From Polaribacter reichenbachii (GTDB lineage: Bacteria; Bacteroidota; Bacteroidia; Flavobacteriales; Flavobacteriaceae): a stretch of 64,000 nt of DNA. The position numbers were made by a program, and so were the translations under genes. Positions 59,945 to 64,000 of the stretch are shown piece by piece (the stretch's first letter is position 1; every line of letters starts with the position of its first letter). Where the stretch lies: assembly GCF_001975665.1 (NCBI RefSeq), contig NZ_CP019419.1, forward strand, positions 2,203,501-2,267,500, given 5' to 3'. The notes under the pieces were generated by a model, which was not told the DNA's origin, did not search any database, and worked only from the letters and a program-made list of their open reading frames with translations.

Positions 59945-61885
59945 TTAAAATTTCTTTAATGTTTTGGCTTCTTCTTCTTTAATTAAGGTAACAAACTCTT
60001 TAATTGTAAAAGTACCTAAATCTCCTTCGCCGTGTTTCCTTACAGAAACTGTGCCATCTTGTTCTTCTTTCTCACCTACAATCACCATAAATGGTATTTT
60101 GCTTACTTCTGCATCTCGTATTTTACGTCCGGTTTTTTCACTTCGGTTGTCTACGAGGGCGCGAATTTCGGAATTTTCTAACGATTCTAAAACTTTTTCT
60201 GTATATTTTTGATATTTATCACTGATAGGCAATAAGATAACTTGATCAGGAGTAAGCCAAAGAGGGAAATTACCTCCTGTATGCTCCAGTAAAACCGCAA
60301 TAAAACGCTCCATAGATCCAAATGGGGCTCTATGAATCATTACTGGTCTGTGTTGTTGATTATCTGCACCTGTATAAGTTAAATCAAAACGTTTAGGTAA
60401 ATTATAATCTACTTGTATTGTTCCTAACTGCCAACTTCTTCCTAAAGCATCTTTAACCATAAAATCTAATTTAGGGCCATAAAAAGCAGCTTCACCTTCT
60501 TCAATTACAAAATCTAGACCTTTATCTGTTGCTGCACTAATAATTGCTTTTTCTGCAATTTCCCAAGTTTCTACATCACCTATATACTTACCCAAGTTTT
60601 TCATATCTCTAATAGAAACTTGTGCTGTAAAATCTTCAAAACCTAAAGAACCAAAAACATACAAAACTAAATCTATAACATCTTTAAATTCTTGATCTAA
60701 TTGTTCTGGAGTACAGAAAATATGAGCATCATCTTGTGTAAAACCTCTTACTCGAGTTAAACCATGTAATTCTCCACTTTGTTCATATCTATAAACGGTA
60801 CCAAATTCTGCAAAACGTTTAGGTAAATCTTTATATGAATAAGGTTTAAAGTTGTAAACTTCACAATGGTGTGGGCAATTCATAGGCTTTAATAAAAACT
60901 CTTCATCCATTTTAGGTGTTTTTATTGCCTGAAAACTGTCTTCACCATATTTTTCATAATGCCCAGAGGTAACATATAATTCTTTCTGACCAATATGTGG
61001 AGTCATTACCATTTCATAACCAGCTTTTTTCTGTGCTTTTTTTAAGAAATCTTCTAAACGGCCTCTTAAAGCAGCTCCTTTTGGCAACCATAATGGTAAA
61101 CCTGCACCCACTTTCTGTGAAAAAGTAAATAATTCTAATTCCTTACCTAGCTTTCTATGGTCACGTTTTTTAGCTTCTTCTAATAAAGCTAAATATTCTG
61201 TCAACATTTTTTGCTTCGGAAAACTTATTCCATAAATACGTGTTAACTGATTATTCTTTTCATCACCTCTCCAATAAGCACCAGCAACATTCATTATTTT
61301 AATAGCCTTTATAATACCGGTATTAGGTATGTGGCCCCCTCTACATAAATCAGTAAAAGTGCTATGATCACAAAAAGTAATATCTCCATCAGTTAAGTTT
61401 TCTATTAACTCAACTTTATATTGATTGTTTTCATTCTTATATTTAGCTAAAGCATCAGCCTTAGAAACTTCACGCATTTTAAATTCGTGTTTACCTCGAG
61501 CAATTTCAAGAAACTTCTTTTCAATCTCAGCAAAGTCTTTTTCAGAAATTATTTCATCACCTAAATCTAAATCATAATAAAATCCATTATCAATAGCAGG
61601 ACCTATAGTTAATTTAGCATTCGGATGAAAACTTAATATAGCCTCTGCCAAAACGTGAGCAGAAGAATGCCAAAAAGCTTTTTTACCTTCATCATCGTTA
61701 AATGTAAATAAAACAAGAGTTCCATCTGTGGTTAAAGGGGTGGTGGTTTCAACTGTTTCTCCGTTAAAACTTGCAGAAATTACGTTTCTTGCCAATCCTT
61801 CACTTATGCTTTTAGCAACATCAATAGGTGTGCTGTTTGCAGTGAACTCTTTAATACTTCCGTCAGGTAAAGTAATCTTTATCAT
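59945..61885 (-). CDS. thrS: Threonyl-tRNA synthetase
   Basis: 646 residues: TGS domain (about 1-62), editing domain with [11 protein letters not shown] and the Cys/His zinc-like site, class II catalytic core with [10 protein letters not shown] and [21 protein letters not shown], and a C-terminal anticodon-binding domain. Charges tRNA-Thr. First gene of the thrS-infC-rpmI-rplT cluster; 83 bases to infC. Confidence 0.98.
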   Translation of the reverse strand: MIKITLPDGSIKEFTANSTPIDVAKSISEGLARNVISASFNGETVETTTPLTTDGTLVLFTFNDDEGKKAFWHSSAHVLAEAILSFHPNAKLTIGPAIDNGFYYDLDLGDEIISEKDFAEIEKKFLEIARGKHEFKMREVSKADALAKYKNENNQYKVELIENLTDGDITFCDHSTFTDLCRGGHIPNTGIIKAIKIMNVAGAYWRGDEKNNQLTRIYGISFPKQKMLTEYLALLEEAKKRDHRKLGKELELFTFSQKVGAGLPLWLPKGAALRGRLEDFLKKAQKKAGYEMVMTPHIGQKELYVTSGHYEKYGEDSFQAIKTPKMDEEFLLKPMNCPHHCEVYNFKPYSYKDLPKRFAEFGTVYRYEQSGELHGLTRVRGFTQDDAHIFCTPEQLDQEFKDVIDLVLYVFGSLGFEDFTAQVSIRDMKNLGKYIGDVETWEIAEKAIISAATDKGLDFVIEEGEAAFYGPKLDFMVKDALGRSWQLGTIQVDYNLPKRFDLTYTGADNQQHRPVMIHRAPFGSMERFIAVLLEHTGGNFPLWLTPDQVILLPISDKYQKYTEKVLESLENSEIRALVDNRSEKTGRKIRDAEVSKIPFMVIVGEKEEQDGTVSVRKHGEGDLGTFTIKEFVTLIKEEEAKTLKKF

Positions 61886-62008
61886 TTAATGTATCTTATT
61901 TTAAGGCTGCAAAGATATTAGAAAACAATTTTTCCTACAATATATATATGTACTTACTTGTGATTTTTAATTTTTTTATGGGTGTTACCCTTCTTTCAGT
62001 CGGGTCAG

Positions 62009-62137
62009 GCTTTTCGCACTCGCTTTTTTTTGATGTTTTAATGTGGGATTCAGTACATATATATAGTTAACTTCTCTAAAAACGCTTAAAGGTTATTAAA
62101 AGTTTCAAAAAAAGAGCTCAAACAATTGCTCCAATCC
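62009..62137. repeat. Dispersed intergenic repeat, copy 2
   Basis: GCTTTTCGCACTCGCTTTTT and the later AAAAGAGCTCAaACAATTGCT match copy 1 at 30143 in sequence and order, here with a longer spacer. CGGGTCAGGC sits before the first block. The copy is between thrS and the rRNA promoter region. Confidence 0.7.
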
Positions 62138-62299
62138 TTAACACAGGTTTAGGAGTTCTAGAAAGGTTTTAGAAGCGGATTAACTTAAGTTATTAAAAAG
62201 CTATAAAAACATTAAAAAATAATTCATTAGTTAAGTGGTTTATTTTAATGTAGTTATGAGAAGTTTAAAAATAAATTCAGATATTTTCCAGACAAAAGC

Positions 62300-62329
62300 T
62301 TGTGGGAATAGAAATGCGTTGTATATTTG
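62300..62329 (+). promoter_or_regulatory. rRNA promoter P1
   Basis: TTG (62300-62302) then 19 bases then TATATTTG (62322-62329), followed by GCACCCGCTAAGCG. Good match to the Bacteroidota consensus. A GTTCATTGA block, which may be a boxA-like antitermination site, follows at 62387-62395. Confidence 0.7.
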
Positions 62330-62500
62330 CACCCGCTAAGCGAAAAGCGATACATTTTCGGATGTTGAATTAGTAGTTTTAGTTGAGTTCATTGAGAGAT
62401 TGTGTTGTTAGTAAGAGTGATTGTAAAACCGATTAATAAGAGTTATTTTTTTTAGAAAAAAAACTTTAATTTTTATTAGGATTAGGAAAAATATAAGTTG

Positions 62501-62508
62501 TATGTTTG
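62501..62508 (+). promoter_or_regulatory. rRNA promoter-like element P2
   Basis: TATGTTTG matches TAnnTTTG, followed by GCAGTCCG as in P1 and P3, but no TTG lies at the right distance upstream. Weaker than P1 and P3. Confidence 0.4.
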
Positions 62509-62584
62509 CAGTCCGAAATTTTCGGGGTGTAAGTTCAGGTATTTAGGTTCAAAAAAATAAATAAAAAAAATAATTTCTTTTTTA

Positions 62585-62614
62585 TTGTCAGAATTAAAAT
62601 AGTTTATATATTTG
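62585..62614 (+). promoter_or_regulatory. rRNA promoter P3
   Basis: TTG (62585-62587), 19 bases, TATATTTG (62607-62614), then GCATCCGCTAAC, the same layout as P1. A second GTTCATTGA block is at 62757-62765, about 100 bases before the 16S gene. Confidence 0.7.
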
Positions 62615-62864
62615 CATCCGCTAACAAATACAGCGAAAAAGTTCAGAGAGATTTTGGAAAGATTTGGATAAAAAATCAACTAGTTCGATTCTAGTGTTTC
62701 TACAAAATTAGGGAGATAAGAAGTGTGATAAACGCTTATAGCATCAACTTAAATTAGTTCATTGAAAATATTGAAATTGACAGCGTAAACAAAGAGTAGA
62801 ATAACCACATTATAATATAATGTAAATTCTTTTGAAACTTATTCATTAAACATATTTAAGATAT

Positions 62865-64000
<1,136 letters not shown>

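Noticed and set aside
62482..62679. A 65-residue minus-strand frame in the rrn leader
   Set aside because: It lies across the rRNA promoters P2 and P3; low-complexity sequence, no support.

Overview
The window is a chromosomal segment of a low-GC member of the Bacteroidota, almost certainly a marine member of the Flavobacteriaceae. The partial 16S rRNA gene at the right end and the protein families look most like Polaribacter and its close relatives. Supporting signs are the -7 promoter motif TAnnTTTG, a T9SS-type C-terminal sorting domain, a T9SS plug-domain protein, a Na+-translocating NQR operon and many lineage-typical lipoproteins. No prophage, insertion sequence or CRISPR array is visible. 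The window is mostly core genome with a few odd accessory pieces.

Layout. 1-9 kb: the 3' part of an S9 peptidase, a compact DUF2975/DUF2975/HTH operon, umuC-umuD in an unusual order, a MocR-type regulator, and a divergent TonB-dependent receptor. 9-16 kb: an NfeD-like/flotillin pair, a JmjC-like cupin, a tiny zinc-ribbon gene, pyrF, a TlpA-like lipoprotein, tpiA, prmA, clpS and a small unknown. 16.3-18.8 kb: three tandem copies of a two-gene cassette (small ORF plus membrane-anchored PAS-like protein) behind one clear promoter. 19-32 kb: tRNA-Arg(ACG), small conserved genes, a Ca2+/Na+ exchanger, an MFS transporter, two lipoproteins, NhaC, a GNAT enzyme, a PAP2 phosphatase, a large putative porin, rnhB, an NdpA-like protein and lipB. 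32-42 kb: a secreted M12B-like metalloprotease with a T9SS tail and a co-transcribed lipoprotein, pruA, an NRDE protein, a DUF3667 protein without a normal start codon, apaG and a T9SS plug-domain protein. 42-50 kb: nqrABCDEF, three small genes and tRNA-Arg(TCG). 50-57.6 kb: a glycogen cluster glgA-glgC-glgB plus a GH31 alpha-glucosidase. 57.8-62 kb: a coiled-coil membrane protein and the translation operon thrS-infC-rpmI-rplT. 62-64 kb: a repeat, a multi-promoter rrn leader and the 5' three quarters of a 16S rRNA gene.

The best candidates for something undescribed are: (i) the triplicated small-ORF/PAS cassette, with overlapping start-stop junctions and a C-rich leader before each copy; (ii) a MocR-family regulator whose aminotransferase domain has Gln at the expected PLP-lysine position; (iii) two genes that appear to start on near-cognate codons (infC on ATA, and the DUF3667 gene on ATC or ATT); (iv) the reversed umuC-umuD order with a perfect 14-bp palindrome directly before umuD. 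Several dispersed or tandem repeats are also recorded. All family assignments come from reading the sequence; no database search was run.
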